From positions 23,247,713 to 23,311,712 of the forward strand of contig OZ024861.1 of the NCBI GenBank assembly GCA_964017155.1: a DNA stretch of 64,000 nt. The letters run 5' to 3'. Of the stretch, positions 24,801 through 35,058 are shown one piece after another (within the stretch, counting starts at the first letter, position 1; each line of letters starts with the position of its first letter). Both the position numbers and the translations under genes were made by a program. This DNA comes from Oasisia sp. SBJ-2009. Its lineage: Eukaryota > Annelida > Polychaeta > Sabellida > Siboglinidae. Below the pieces are notes generated by a model that was not told the DNA's origin, searched no databases, and was given only the letters and a program-made list of their open reading frames with translations.

Positions 24801-27800
24801 GGCACACAACTCATTTCTTTGGAACACGTCACATATGTTGATATATACACGTAAGAAGCTGTTTTAACGTACACAAGTGTGTTGGTTTGAGTGTCATTAG
24901 AAACGTCTGCTGCAGGTTGGTTCTCAAGCTCGATTCCGTTCAGCAGATATTCTCAAAGGCCGGCATTGATACGACCAACTCCTCCGACGTAACTGTCTGT
25001 CTGTTCATCCGGGCTCTAGGCGCCATCTACAGTCAACTCACAGTAAGCACACCTTCGCTGACAGCCTCATAGGGCACTGTGGCACAGTGGTTTGAGATCA
25101 ATGTCAGTCGGGGGAATCCGGGCTCCAGCTGAATTGAAGCTTGGTCAGTTTAGTTCATTCCGTGTTAGTTTCACATAGACACTGATGGTTTTGCATGAAT
25201 ATTTTTGTGCAGTAATTCTAGCATAGCTGAATGCTTCCCAGATAAATCAAGATGGTATTCAAATGGTTAAAAAATAATTTTGAGGAAAACGGCCTAAACA
25301 AAACGAAAACATCTGACATGAAGCAGAAAGAACTGGTGTACACTGTCTGATTACTGGTATTAAATAATCAGAATCTTAGAAAATGGTACAAGTTCATGTA
25401 ATTTCCCAGCTTTAAAAGAAAAATTGCATTATTACTATCATCAGTAAGTATACAAGTAAAGCATCATTTGGACATAATTTGTTTACATTATCATTTAGAC
25501 TGTTGCAAGAGTGTGGACCCACACTTTCCCTCTGTGGACTACGATAAAGAACTCTTCAGGAAAATTCATCCTTAAGCAAAGTCCACTGTTAAATGAAATT
25601 AGTTTGTTTTCAAAACGCAGATATACCCATTGCCATATTATTGTGGACACTATTTCTGTGACACACCAGTGACAATATCCCGGTGGTGTGTCGTGGTGTT
25701 GACAGATTTCAGGTATTCAAAATCTCCATTAGGGAGCAAAACTGATTGTAAAGAGCAAAATCTTTAAAATGTTAGTGAAGAGGTCCCCATGAGTGGAAAA
25801 TATGAGTAGGTACTGTGGGTCCTGCCCTGTAGTCACTGTAACCATTGACGCGTGTGACACTGGCAGGACCTGAAGTCTAAGACAGAGACGCGGCGTGAGG
25901 TGGACCGCTATCTCCAGGGCGTGCCCGGCTGTGTCAGTGTCGTCCTCAAGACGTCCTCCAAGTCCCTCCATCACAACATCTGTCTCCTCACGGGCTGGCT
26001 CGTCAGACACTGCGCCCCCATTCTCTATGTCAAGGTCAGTCAAGGTCAATCGCAGCCACGTGGGAGGGTGAAATGTCGGAGCACATTTACCTCTTTGCTG
26101 TATTTCTTTTGTGTAATGAGGAAATTTGACAAATATCTTATTGTAATTACTGAGGCATATTAATAGTTTTCATGATGAATGATGAAATGCGTTAGCAGTG
26201 AAATTATGTAGTTTGAATGACGTACTTGCTGGAGTGATTTTGTTATCATTTTCAGGGATCGAATTTAGCGGGGCCCCGGGGGGGCCCACTGGCCCCCACA
26301 TTTACTGTCAGGCCCCCAGATGTTGAACTCTGAGGGTCCGACTGGCCCCCAGGTCACAGAACTGTAAAATTTATAAATAATGGCCTGACAACTTCCTATC
26401 CCAGAGGCCAAGGCAAAGAAAATGTCATTATTCACTTTACCAGTAAATGATCCTGGCTGCTGCCTGGGGTGGGGGTGAAGGGGGGCAGAAGGTTGCTGCC
26501 CTTGGTCAGGGTTAAAATTGATTGACAAGGGGTTGCCGAGGTGGACAAACCTGTCGACTAGGCCAGGGAAAATGAATTAATAATCTAGGATTGTGTTACT
26601 AGAAATAGACAGGTCTTAGACATAATCTACTAAGAAGTTCTACGATGTAACTAAACTGTCATTTTCCATAATGCTGTGGCAATAGGTATATAGGTACATA
26701 AAGACTACATATGCATCAATCCTTGGTTTAAACAGTTTATGGCCAATACTGTTTTAAAGTACATGAATGGCGGTAAAAACGAAGGAAGGAAAGGGACCTC
26801 GCACAGTCGCGTAAGCTGTTGTGGGCGGGTGGGGGAGCAGGAATAGGCAACCTTGTGTTGCCATCTACAAACGCAGGCAGCCCAAAGAGGAAGATCTACA
26901 GGTTTCAAGCAGCTCCGGTTCAGAGGAAAATTAACAACCCTCCATTGATCTCTTGAAATTATCATTAGCATTTACTATGTAAGCTGCTACATAGGCTACA
27001 GCCATTATGTTTGTGGCACGTGAATTGTGTAGAATAAAGTTATATACCGGGTAGTTACAATGCAACTTAAACGTGCATTTGTTGCATGGCCCCCACTTTT
27101 TGTGTTGGGCCCCTAGATTTAGAAAAGTGGGGGCCCGGCTGGCCCCCACTCATTTTAGGCTAAATTCTAACCCTGATTTTATAACCACAGCACACGCTGT
27201 CTTTGTAAATGTGGGTTGGCCATCTTTACTGTAGGCCTGGCAGGAACCTTAAATAATTTATTACATACTTGTAAAAATTGACTGTCTGTACAGTGTATAC
27301 TCATTATATTATATACGTCTGTATTATGCAAGAGTAGTATTCGTTTATCTTGGTAGTTATTGTATTAGGGTTTTCAAACTGTTTTTAGTAGGTAGAGCGC
27401 AGTGGCTCAGGGGTAGAACTTCGGACTCTCAACTACGAGAACCCGGGTTCGAATCCTGGCTGCGGTGTTAAAACCTTGGTCAAGTTTTTTCACTCTACAT
27501 TGCTCCAGTTCACTCAGCTGAATAAATGAGTACCTGGCTATAGACACTGGTGGATATGTGAACGAGCAGCCTTCGCGCATTCATTGTAGCATATGGCTGG
27601 ATGCTTCACAGAGAAGCCGAGATGGTATCTGAGTGAACAGGTCTGTCAGGGAAGTAAAGTGTAAAATGCTTTGAACAGTCCTGAGGACTGGATACTGCAC
27701 TATATAAGAACTTGCCTTTTTATGCCTTTTATAAAGGTGTAATTAATGTTTGGAATTATCTCTTACAATAGTGACCATAATTAATCTAAGTAGGAGTCTT

Positions 27801-30800
27801 CCGTCCCTTATACGAAATAATTCTTTATTTACATATCATGCATTACTGCCTATATATACCAACCACTTTGATTTTTTATGCATGTCGCTTCATTATATTG
27901 TATGATATTTTGTTTCATTTCTGACCTTATGTTTCAGTCGAAACCGGACTGTCTGCTGCCTATCCTGCTGGATCGACTTGTACTTCCCAGAATCCTTCTC
28001 ACTCCAGCCAAGTCAATGCCACCGCACATGCTCAGTGCGTTGCAGAAAACACTGTATCTGGTTAGTGACGTCTTGGTGACTTATTTCATCAATGCTGGTA
28101 CTATTTGAAAAAATTCCTATTGTACAGTTTCTGTATAAATAATATTTATAATTCTGTAAGAAATTTAAATTCTGTAACACTAGATTGCAGTGTGGTGTAT
28201 GGAGAAATATCTTGACCAGTAAAGTTAATATAGTCTCGAGACAAGTTGGATTATAAACTTCATGGGTCATGTAATGTTTTTCGCTAGACCACTCTGCCAT
28301 CTGGCGATATAGTAAAGTAAAAACGAATGTCAATAGATATCCTAACCTGTTCATTTTACATTTTTCTTTTCAATTGATTCTATGTATTTGTTGCCTCAGT
28401 TATAGTTTTCCTGCACTAATAATGTTTTACTTTTTAAAGGCACTGAATGTAAACTGAGATCAGACCAGATATAAGATATGGTGTACTTTAGTAATCCCAA
28501 AAAGGGAAATTAAAAACGATGGTGTGTGTTATCAGTTTGTACAGGGTTTGTGTCGGCTAGACTTCAAGAGAGATCCTTATCTCCAGCGCAAACTCAAAGA
28601 TATCATCCTGCTCTATTTACCAAGATTTCCTCTGGTAGGTTTCACTCTTACGTCTCTTAGACACTCTAAATGTCAGATTTTATAATATTCCACAAATATG
28701 CATTGCTATCCTTTGACATTTTAACACTTGGTTACTTTTCCAGTAGAATAATTAAATGGGGAACAATTCACCAGATGGTGTCATGATGACATCACGTTTT
28801 TATTTTTCTGACAATACACTAAATATTTGTTATGAATAAGACACAGCCAAAGTTTTCTGTTGGAATTGGTTTCCAAATGAATCAAGATATATGTGTAAAT
28901 TCTAGAACTATTTATTGTATCTAACTAATGATGCCCGAGTATATCGAAGATAACACAACCATGGCGCCCTCTGGTGAATGGTTCCTCATTTAGTTAATCT
29001 ACTGGAAAAGTAAATAGCTCTAAATAACTACTAAATCTGCTGTGTTTACTACAGTGTATATGATTTTAATGATTATTTATTTAATAACTTGTTATTATGT
29101 GTAGTTATTTGTTCTGTACAGGTTACAATGTAACGTCTGCAGGTTAATTTGTAATGTGATGACTATTGTCTCTCTGTTTCCAGTTGTCTTCTGGTGGTCC
29201 CGGGGTGACCGTCGTCCATCCCCTTCTGGTCAGTCTGTTTTACTACGTGCTTCATAAAAATAGTTACATTAAGGGATTGATTACTTACATTGGCACGCTT
29301 GAACAGTTACTTTAAAGTAAGTTAACTTTATTGATGGCAAATATACACAGCTATCAGAATCTTACAGAATCATTTTTTGTAGTTAAAACAGTTCAACTTT
29401 CAGTGTGTATCCTTAAATCGTTGTAATTATATTAAGGATGAACTATTTGTGACAGAAAGATGTGTTCACATCTCGCAGCCGATACGGTGATAGAATGTTC
29501 TCAGTAGCTGGTCCACGACTATGGAACTCTCTCCCTGCCGAGATGAAGAAAACCTGTTGCCTCGTGACTTTTAAAAGACTATTGAAAACCCACCTATCCC
29601 TGGCTGTGTATGAAGAGTAGACACCTGTCAGTTTATTTAATTTGTATTTAATTTTTACCTATTTATTATCTTGTACATGTTTTACATTAACTTTACAAAA
29701 TGTCGTACTCATTATTTTATTATCAATATACCATTTATTTTTTATAATTATCTTTAGCTAACTTATTTATTTTATTATTTATTACTATTACTTTTTATAC
29801 ATATTTTAGGTATTTTATTTACCTTAACAAAGTATTCTGCCGTAGACGTCTGTGAGTGAGTCGTGCCGTGTCGTGCCCGTGCCAGACAGCAAGGGACTGA
29901 GACTGTTCTTCCTCCAAGTCCTCTCCACCGCCTGCCTCACCCCCCGGGGTACAGTCCTCCCCCCTCACTCCCACCTGGTAGGTAGTATTTATAGTTTCTT
30001 TCCCACCCGCCTTTGAGCAGCACTCCAAGGCCAGTAGTTATCATATTGTGGTCTTACACTGATTCTCGTTCTCCATACAACTTGTGTTGTTGCATTGCAT
30101 CTCGCCAATGATGTCTGAGTATATCGAAGACAACACAACCATGGCGCCCTCTAGTTAATTCCTCCCCATTTAATTCATCTACTAGCAAAGTAAATAGCTC
30201 TAAATAACTGCTAAATCTGCTGTGTTTACTATTGTACTACTATATGATTAAAATAATTATTTATTTAATAGCATGTTATTATATGTAGTTACTTGTTTAA
30301 GTTTCACATTTTATTAAATTTTATTTGCTTGAGTATAATTGTTACTATCTTGGCCTCATTTTATTTCTTTATACAATATTTCTTAGCCACAACTGCTAAC
30401 AGACTTCATTTACATCACTAAATTTGGCTTTATTTATGCATACATAACTTATATTGTTTCATAGAAGATTATTGAACAGAGTCATACTCTGGAGACCTGT
30501 ATGTAGATAAAGCGTATTATTATTACTATTTTTTTAAATTGTGTAAATTAAAGGCTGGCATTGAAATTGAATGTAGAAACATGTGATTGCATCTCAGCAT
30601 CAGGCAGAAGATAATATTATACTTACAATGCCATTAATATGTGTGCGTAATTGTGTGCCTGTATTATTTTCTATGTTGTAATAATTATTGAAATATTATT
30701 TTCTGATGTCAGAATGTTTTACAAATTTTTGCAATTCTAACACATGAGGTGCATAGTTGTGATTCATTTGACTGCTGAAATTCCACATAACCAGTTCATG

Positions 30801-33207
30801 TGTGTGTCTTTTTACATAGGCTATGACATTTGTGGATGAACTGTTTAACAAGACAATGAATCGGGCGGTCTTGGCCAGGTAAGGAGGTCATCTTTAAGGG
30901 TCAGTTTAAAAAATAACAATTATGTAGTACAAGACACTGGCTTAGGCATACCTTTGTTTTAAGCAGACCAGAGGTGGTCTGTATAAAAGTGTGACCCTTG
31001 GTTTTGTGGATACCTTTTATTTTAATATTGTATGGACACATGATGATATCAACAATTATTTGAACACACACATTTTTTATTTGTGATTTTGAAGCCTGTT
31101 CTCAGATGTATATATATATCCTATCACCCATAATGCGGTGGTTGACATATGCTGCCTTTAGGCGTATAAATTATACAGTCAAACCTCTCTTTGCCGCCAC
31201 CTGTCTATAATGATAACCTGTGTATAATGGTCACTTTTGAAAGTCCCAAATGACTTTCTATTAGTTTCCATTGTCCATAGTGGTAACCTGGCTACTGTGT
31301 ATAACGGTCAGTTAATTTAGACCAAACCAGTGATAGCCAACCTACCACTTGTGACTCAGGGACTGTACTGTGCTGCTACCAGTGGTGCTTCAGTACATGT
31401 TATGCTGTGAGAACGCATCACTCAAGCAGCACTGTGCCCGTGTACTGCAGATGATGCTGGAGGCTGTGAGGGACCATCCTGAAACTACTGACCGGTGGGT
31501 ACTTTAGGGGTCATCTCAGTGGCACACTTTGTCTTGTGTGGTTACACATCTGAAAAACTGTTTTATTACAAAAATATAATTATCATAGCATCCTCTATCA
31601 ACTGCCATGCCATTGTAACAGTTCATACACTACTACATTGACAACAGTTGGCTAGGGAAATTTAATATATATATATATATATATAATTTGGTTAAATAAA
31701 CAACTATTTACTGGAATTAACATGTACAATTATTATACATTAAACACTGCATTATACAGAGACTGTCCTGTAGTATGCGTATGCAGTTTAAAACAGTTAA
31801 TATCTAACTAAGTAATAAGCACTCAATAAAGTGAGGTTGAAACTCACATGCTTTGGCACAAGGTGTGTGGTATTTCGTTATAGCCAATCAGATTCATATC
31901 CGGTAATATTGAGCACGCGTATATATATATATATATATTCTTTTATTATTCTGTAGAAATATTGCAAATTATTATATTCTATTATTTACTAAATATTGCA
32001 ATGTATTATATTCAGTAAATAATGTATAAAAATAATCTTAGCGACTGATTGTATGATCTTCATGCCTGGAACTTTTCTGTCTCACTTTTGCACTGAAAAA
32101 ATCCAGATTTGTTGAGCCGTGCTGTATCTGTTTCAGGACTGCCTTGACGGAGACCCTGAAAAGGTTTCTGGCCCACATGAAGGGTTCCCACGGACGAGTT
32201 CTCAGGGTGTTGGAATCAGTCTCTGTCTTGTGTCCCAGTATAGTTGTTGACGTCATCCCGCCCATGACACAAGCCGTCAAGACGTCAGAGTCACTTCGTG
32301 GGGTCGGAGTCGACAAGGAGCTCAGGTTCGATCCATATTTTGATGTTTATAGGACCAAATTAATGTGAAGTTGGCGCTTTCCTCTTTCTCTCTGGGGTGA
32401 ATCTAGCAGCGATACAGGTCCTTTGTGTTTTGGTTTTCTGGTTTTCAGTCTAGCCCTGATTACCCAGGCTCCATGAGCTGGCAGGACGTTTTAGCCCCTT
32501 ATATCTGCTTGGGAGTTTAATGCTCTACCACCAGGGCGGCCTTCCCCCAGAATAGGGTAGAGACGCTGATTGGTTCTCGGGCCAACTATGAAATAAAAAA
32601 TAGGTTTAAATGTATTCAAACATAAAACTTGTATTAACAAAATAAATAGAATTAAATTGCAGGAATTATGGCAGGATTAGCCTTGATTACCCAGGCTCCA
32701 TGAGGTGGCAGCATTTTTTAGCTCTTCATACAGATAACATTCAAATGTAAGCTAAATCACAATGCTATCTTCCCAGTGATGTTACGCAGTCAAGGCGAGT
32801 AGATTCAATGAGACTACGACTGATCACATCATCACCACTTATCCAAGTGTCTCCGTCTCCAAGAAGGCAGTAGGGTCTACTTCACACAATAAATGCTCCA
32901 GTGCCACACAGCTCATTCCACCAATCACCAGTTTCGCCAAGAAGTGCCAAGCCGCTCAGTATTTACTCCCACAAAACCTCCCTAGCATCATTTGTTAATG
33001 TCTTGTTACCTTGGTAATGGTAATAAAAATGTAAAGTGTGTCTTGTGATACAATATTGTCAAAAAATTACAAATTGTTTTCCTTAATTTAAATGCATGTT
33101 GATCTATTCACATACATCCACTTTTCAGACTTGCCTACCACAGTGTGCTGAAGAATCTGGGTAGCCATGGAAACGAAGAGTGGTCAAGCCTTCTGTTGGA
33201 TTCCTGA
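2498..33207 (+). CDS. MMS22L: MMS22-like DNA repair protein, 34 coding exons, complete
   Basis: Partner of TONSL in the complex that loads RAD51 at stalled or broken forks (family knowledge). Phase-consistent exons join to 3615 nt, 1204 residues (human about 1243): 2498-2600, 2920-3022, 3541-3663, 4844-4902, 5045-5120, 5593-5725, 6502-6589, 7018-7148, 8077-8190, 8578-8659, 9709-9833, 10446-10505, 10916-11026, 13899-13951, 14320-14379, 15197-15301, 15688-15799, 16374-16546, 17437-17558, 19526-19616, 19730-19809, 21565-21685, 23748-23831, 24246-24404, 24916-25042, 25867-26034, 27938-28060, 28545-28634, 29184-29228, 29846-29977, 30820-30878, 31360-31494, 32137-32325, 33129-33207. Family-like stretches include HLHLDLHW (about 207-214), FCWWFLMHLAPLY (about 356), FYSKFHSRRMQDLSE (about 510) and the terminal AYHSVLKNLG. 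ATG 2498 is preceded by an in-frame TGA in the same exon. The least certain boundaries are the exon 9 acceptor, the exon 30 acceptor (29845) and the unusual GTTCGA donor after exon 33. The assignment was made by reading against remembered human sequence. Confidence 0.92.
3735..3803. repeat. (TGCG)n microsatellite
   Basis: About 17 copies of a tetranucleotide in MMS22L intron 3, just before the 27-bp minisatellite. Confidence 0.95.
3843..4790. repeat. 27-bp minisatellite, about 35 units, MMS22L intron 3
   Basis: Units carry gatgtgtacagggtgttgt with GTGTAC/GTATAC/ATATAC variants. Interspersed units contain an agtcatgtg variant, giving a higher-order pattern at 4345-4530. Because 27 is a multiple of three and the consensus has no stop in several frames, long open frames appear on both strands. 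These are repeat artefacts. Confidence 0.97.
5341..5543 (-). repeat. SINE copy, 5'-truncated
   Basis: Same body as the full-length copies at 27393-27722 and 63632-63945, in reverse orientation, with the shared block gctcaaagcgctttacact. The tRNA-like head is missing. It lies in MMS22L intron 5, just before exon 6. Confidence 0.85.
5815..6480. repeat. 24-bp minisatellite, about 27 units, MMS22L intron 6
   Basis: Units read caagttgtcaacctgttgt plus a short variable part (tgtct or agtg). The array runs to within about 20 bases of the exon 7 acceptor (AG at 6500-6501). That acceptor, gtcatcaatttgttgttgca followed by G, looks like a diverged unit, so the array probably grew from 3' splice-site sequence. 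Confidence 0.95.
8205..8400. repeat. Degenerate ~21-bp tandem repeat, MMS22L intron 9
   Basis: About nine imperfect units resembling ttgggagtagggggcttcc begin shortly after the exon 9 donor (8191). Confidence 0.75.
10536..10730. repeat. Dispersed repeat family B, copy 1
   Basis: Shares tttagcccctcaaatccacc and gctgattggttctcaggcc with copies near 32455 and 61255. It lies in MMS22L intron 12. The reverse strand of the 32-kb copy has a TGGTAGAGCATT box A-like stretch, so a SINE origin is possible. Confidence 0.6.
11216..11269. repeat. Perfect 54-bp palindrome
   Basis: The left arm (11216-11242, beginning acaatttgtgcagaaaacat) is the exact reverse complement of 11243-11269, with no spacer. It lies in MMS22L intron 13. 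It could extrude a cruciform, or be a head-to-head remnant of a mobile element end. Confidence 0.95.
12001..12976 (+). pseudogene. Nested two-exon gene, truncated Mutator-like transposase N-terminus (probable)
   Basis: A frame inside MMS22L intron 13, same strand. Exon 12001-12159 begins MPFGRKRTGGYGAGKRKR (very basic) and ends at a GTAAGT donor. Exon 12608-12976 follows a TTTCCAG acceptor in phase 0, giving 175 residues and TGA. The second exon has a zinc-ribbon-like pair: CTSC, 19 residues later CTSC, then TLSSDR and a terminal PFVVVR. I recall this layout from the N-terminal part of metazoan Mutator-like transposase-domain proteins, where the catalytic part follows a similar P-F-x-V motif. 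Here the frame stops just there. The region just upstream (11640-11880) is CpG-rich with ATGGCGC-type motifs and could be its promoter. It may be a decayed transposon gene or a small domesticated gene. Confidence 0.45.
12990..13060. repeat. Short ~21-bp tandem repeat
   Basis: About three to four units of tggactggtgaactttacat, directly after the stop of the nested Mutator-like frame. Confidence 0.8.
14852..15012 (-). repeat. SINE copy, 5'-truncated
   Basis: Reverse-oriented body and tail of the tRNA-SINE family, with the block aatcctcaggattgctcaaa, in MMS22L intron 15. The head is missing. Confidence 0.85.
15813..15988. repeat. (GGTC)44 microsatellite next to a splice donor
   Basis: Forty-four uninterrupted copies start 13 bases after the exon 17/intron 17 junction (donor GTTAGT at 15800). 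The lack of any interruption points to recent expansion or homogenisation. Confidence 0.97.
17220..17405. repeat. 31-bp tandem repeat, 6 essentially identical units
   Basis: Units contain tgtcagactcatggggtccc followed by aggaccctat, in MMS22L intron 18, ending about 30 bases before the exon 19 acceptor. Near-identity of the units suggests a young array. Confidence 0.97.
17559..19525 (+). repeat. Splice-donor minisatellite forming all of MMS22L intron 19
   Basis: From the donor itself (GTGAGT at 17559), the intron consists of about 90 units of a 20-bp repeat, gtgagtctgggtgtcattcg, with 18-bp variants. Most units restate a G|GTGAGT donor. The late block (about 19095-19360) is homogenised to gtgaatctgtgggtcatttg, which weakens the donor. 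Diverged units continue to the acceptor (AG 19524-19525). A 236-bp higher-order duplication relates 18581-18780 to 18817-19016. Confidence 0.95.
20020..21563. repeat. 27-bp minisatellite, about 57 units, abutting MMS22L exon 22
   Basis: The unit is ttatcttcagtgactgtgat plus tgtgtgg. Each unit contains a pyrimidine stretch and CAG that reads like a 3' splice site. The last unit ends gtgtggttccag, and that AG (21563-21564) is the acceptor of exon 22, so the real acceptor is itself a modified unit. Long frames on both strands are repeat artefacts. Confidence 0.96.
22107..23397. mobile_element. Non-autonomous hAT-type DNA transposon
   Basis: The element is 1291 bp. The left end begins CAGAGCCGTAATGTAAC and the right end, reversed, begins CACAGCTGTAAC. 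Both ends continue into many tacttttactt/aagtac motifs of the kind seen near hAT termini. It is flanked by an exact 8-bp target duplication, ATATGTAT, at 22099-22106 and 23398-23405. No transposase frame is present. It sits in MMS22L intron 22. Confidence 0.85.
25078..25268 (+). repeat. Degenerate SINE copy
   Basis: A weak tRNA-like head (ggcacagtggtttgaga ... aatccgggctcc) is followed by body sequence similar to the full-length SINEs (tagctgaatgcttcccagat). It follows the exon 25 donor of MMS22L closely. Confidence 0.55.
26253..27175. mobile_element. TIR transposon, non-autonomous, MMS22L intron 26
   Basis: The left end, CAGGGATCGAATTTAGC, matches the reversed right end, CAGGGTTAGAATTTAGC. 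Both are followed by runs of ggcccccac-type motifs. The 923-bp element is bordered by ATTTT on both sides (26248-26252 and 27176-27180), a possible 5-bp target duplication. No transposase is seen. I do not assign a superfamily. Confidence 0.7.
27393..27722 (+). repeat. Full-length tRNA-derived SINE
   Basis: The head carries an A box (gtggctcaggggtaga) and a B box (gggttcgaatcc) of an RNA polymerase III promoter. A unique body follows, shared with five other copies in the window, and the tail ends tatataagaacttgc. The cloverleaf is imperfect and lies inside a repeat, so it is not a tRNA gene. It is in MMS22L intron 26. Confidence 0.88.
28929..29113. repeat. Dispersed repeat C, copy 1
   Basis: Begins gatgcccgagtatatcgaag. 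It is a close direct-orientation match to 30106-30298. The pair brackets MMS22L exons 29 and 30. Confidence 0.85.
29471..29820 (+). pseudogene. 5'-truncated non-LTR retrotransposon tail
   Basis: Positions 29471-29620 are open for 49 residues and carry the usual LINE C-terminus: SRYGDRMFSVAGPRLWNSLP, then a basic FKRLLKTHL stretch, then TAG. An AT-rich presumed 3'UTR follows to about 29820, next to MMS22L exon 30. The polymerase domain is missing. It differs in sequence from the other LINE remnants here. Confidence 0.75.
30106..30298. repeat. Dispersed repeat C, copy 2
   Basis: Begins aatgatgtctgagtatatcg. Direct-repeat partner of 28929-29113, in MMS22L intron 30. Confidence 0.85.
32455..32800. 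repeat. Dispersed repeat family B, copies 2 and 3
   Basis: Contains attacccaggctccatgagc and gctgattggttctcgggcc, shared with 61255-61740 and 10536-10730. A second partial copy of the beginning (attacccaggctccatgagg) follows at about 32685-32725. It lies in MMS22L intron 33. Confidence 0.65.
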
Positions 33208-34165
33208 CCCAGGATGTCAGCAGGACACTCAGTCCAAAGCATGCACTAAACCACTTCTTCGAGATGTATTGATATAAATTAGCAAACATTTGGACTTTTA
33301 CCCTACATATGTATTTTCAATTTTGTACAGAAGCAACCTTTACAATGTGTCACATATTACAATGTACGGCTATTTATAATATCACATGTTATCCAGTCTA
33401 GTGTTCAAAGCCAATTATGTTGATGATTTTACTAGTTATTCACTCTTCTATTAAACCAACTTAGCATATGTAACCTATGTAGGCACAACAACAGAAATGA
33501 ACACGACGGGACACATTTTTTCAATGAATTTTATGTGAATGTAAATAAACAATTGCAAAAATCAAGATTTGTACCTCCGTAGAATTGCACAAAACCATGC
33601 CTAGCCACGTCTACCTGTAAATATGTTGGTGGCACCACAAAAATTGCGTGAATCGTCATCTAAAGAAGTCTACATAAAAACCATTTTCACAATATGCAAT
33701 TCATCTACACCCCTGTAATGCACAACAACAAGACTTAACGGGGAATTATTTTCCCAAGCTGAACCATTTGCTATGCAGAAGTGTCATATAAAACAGTAAA
33801 TATAGTAAAGGCTAAAAGCAACATTCATATATACTGTGTATTCTTGCTCAAAGAATGAGCGGTTTGATATTCATCTGATCTTGTGTGTTCTTTTTGGTCT
33901 ACAAAACACCATTCTACAACCCCCTAGAAGACATTTTTTATATCATGAACAAAAATGATGTATGTTAAGTGTTGCCATCAAAACGCTCATTGTTTTCTAA
34001 CCGAGTCAGCGTTCTTTATTTATATGTTAGCATCGCCATATCATTAACACGTTACAACATTTTATATTTTGTTTTCACTGCTTATGTTATATAAATGCCT
34101 GGAGCTAATCTGCCATCTGCCCTAATTCCTCTAGATTCTAGAATAAAATTGTTTGTACTTTACTT
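33208..34165 (+). other. MMS22L: Probable MMS22L 3'UTR
   Basis: AT-rich, no frame. AATAAA occurs at 33544-33549 and 34142-34147. The second is followed by a T/GT-rich stretch suiting a cleavage site. The end may overlap the 3' end of the convergent phosphonatase gene. Confidence 0.5.
34015..34020 (-). terminator. Candidate poly(A) signal of the phosphonatase gene
   Basis: AATAAA on the minus strand, about 190 bases past the TAA stop. If used, the transcript overlaps the MMS22L 3'UTR in antisense. Confidence 0.4.
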
Positions 34166-34212
34166 TACTCTGCCGTACATGGTACCTCAGTGTCCTATGA
34201 ACTACATGGTCC

Positions 34213-35058
34213 TTAGGGTAATTCACCCGCTGCCAGCCTTTTGTTGATGTCAACAGCAATCTCAGGCAGTTCGGCGATGCTGTCGATCACATAATGTGCC
34301 CCGGAGTTGCGCAATATTTCTCGTGACTTCACAACCCTAGCTTCGATCTCGTCGACAGAAAGGGACTCTTCATGTTCGAAGCTGTCTATGTCCATGTAGT
34401 TGCTGTAGCGAGCTACCCCAACCCCCCAGCAGCCTGCCTGGAGGGCTTCCCCGATACCCGATGCGGTGTCGTCGACTTTCATGACAGACTGGATGGGGTG
34501 AACATCAAGAAGATCAAGGTTGCGATAAACCATGAACGGTTTTGGTCGCGATCCGTTGATCACTTCATCGCCAGCGACAGAGGAGTCGGGAACAAAACCT
34601 TGATCCTTCGCCCGACACAACAAGATGTCTACCATCGGCTTCGTGAAGCCAGTCGTACAGCCGATCTTCATGTGAAGTTTGTTCCGCAGGATGTCCACGG
34701 CTTCGAGGCAGCCAGGAAGGAGACCGGAGTACTTCGGCAGTACTTCAAGCTGCATGGGGACAAAGTCTCGGAACATATTATCGACGTCGCCCTGGTTGGG
34801 ATCTCGATGATACTGCTGGTGCCACCTGTCTCGCACCGCAGGCTGCTCGAGGATCGCCTTGATGTGCAAGTCCTTGCGCAGGCCCATTGGTTGGCGGGCT
34901 TCAGGCATCGTGATTGGTACTTTGTGTTTGTTGAATACTTTGACAAAGCAGACCGCAGGGGCAATGACGTACTTGTCCACTGTGGTTCCGCTCCAGTCGA
35001 GGATGGCAGCCTTCAGCGGGCCACTGTAACGGGCCGCTTGGTGTAACCGGGTCGCCAT
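34213..35058 (-). CDS. phnX-like: Phosphonoacetaldehyde hydrolase (phosphonatase), single coding exon
   Basis: A HAD-superfamily hydrolase that splits the C-P bond of phosphonoacetaldehyde to acetaldehyde and phosphate, the second step after transamination of 2-aminoethylphosphonate. Counting from the ATG at 35058 (281 residues; bacterial PhnX is about 265), the nucleophile motif ILDWSGTT has Asp21. The cap loop PMGLRKDLH has Met58, Lys62 (Schiff-base lysine) and His65, with the same spacing as Asp12/Met49/Lys53/His56 in Bacillus PhnX. Motif II (TTGFT), GSRPKPFM and the acidic KVDDTASG follow in order. An ATG at 35079 lies upstream in frame, but the bases between (tgtttacag) form a 3' splice site, so I prefer 35058. 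An intron-free coding region in this intron-rich neighbourhood suggests bacterial transfer or a retrocopy. It converges on MMS22L. Confidence 0.94.
   Translation of the reverse strand: MATRLHQAARYSGPLKAAILDWSGTTVDKYVIAPAVCFVKVFNKHKVPITMPEARQPMGLRKDLHIKAILEQPAVRDRWHQQYHRDPNQGDVDNMFRDFVPMQLEVLPKYSGLLPGCLEAVDILRNKLHMKIGCTTGFTKPMVDILLCRAKDQGFVPDSSVAGDEVINGSRPKPFMVYRNLDLLDVHPIQSVMKVDDTASGIGEALQAGCWGVGVARYSNYMDIDSFEHEESLSVDEIEARVVKSREILRNSGAHYVIDSIAELPEIAVDINKRLAAGELP

Noticed and set aside
27393..27470. Functional tRNA gene
   Set aside because: A and B boxes are present, but stems are poorly paired and it is the head of a repeated SINE.
34372..35046. 224-codon plus-strand frame opposite the phosphonatase gene
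   Set aside because: Antisense shadow. The minus strand carries all catalytic motifs.
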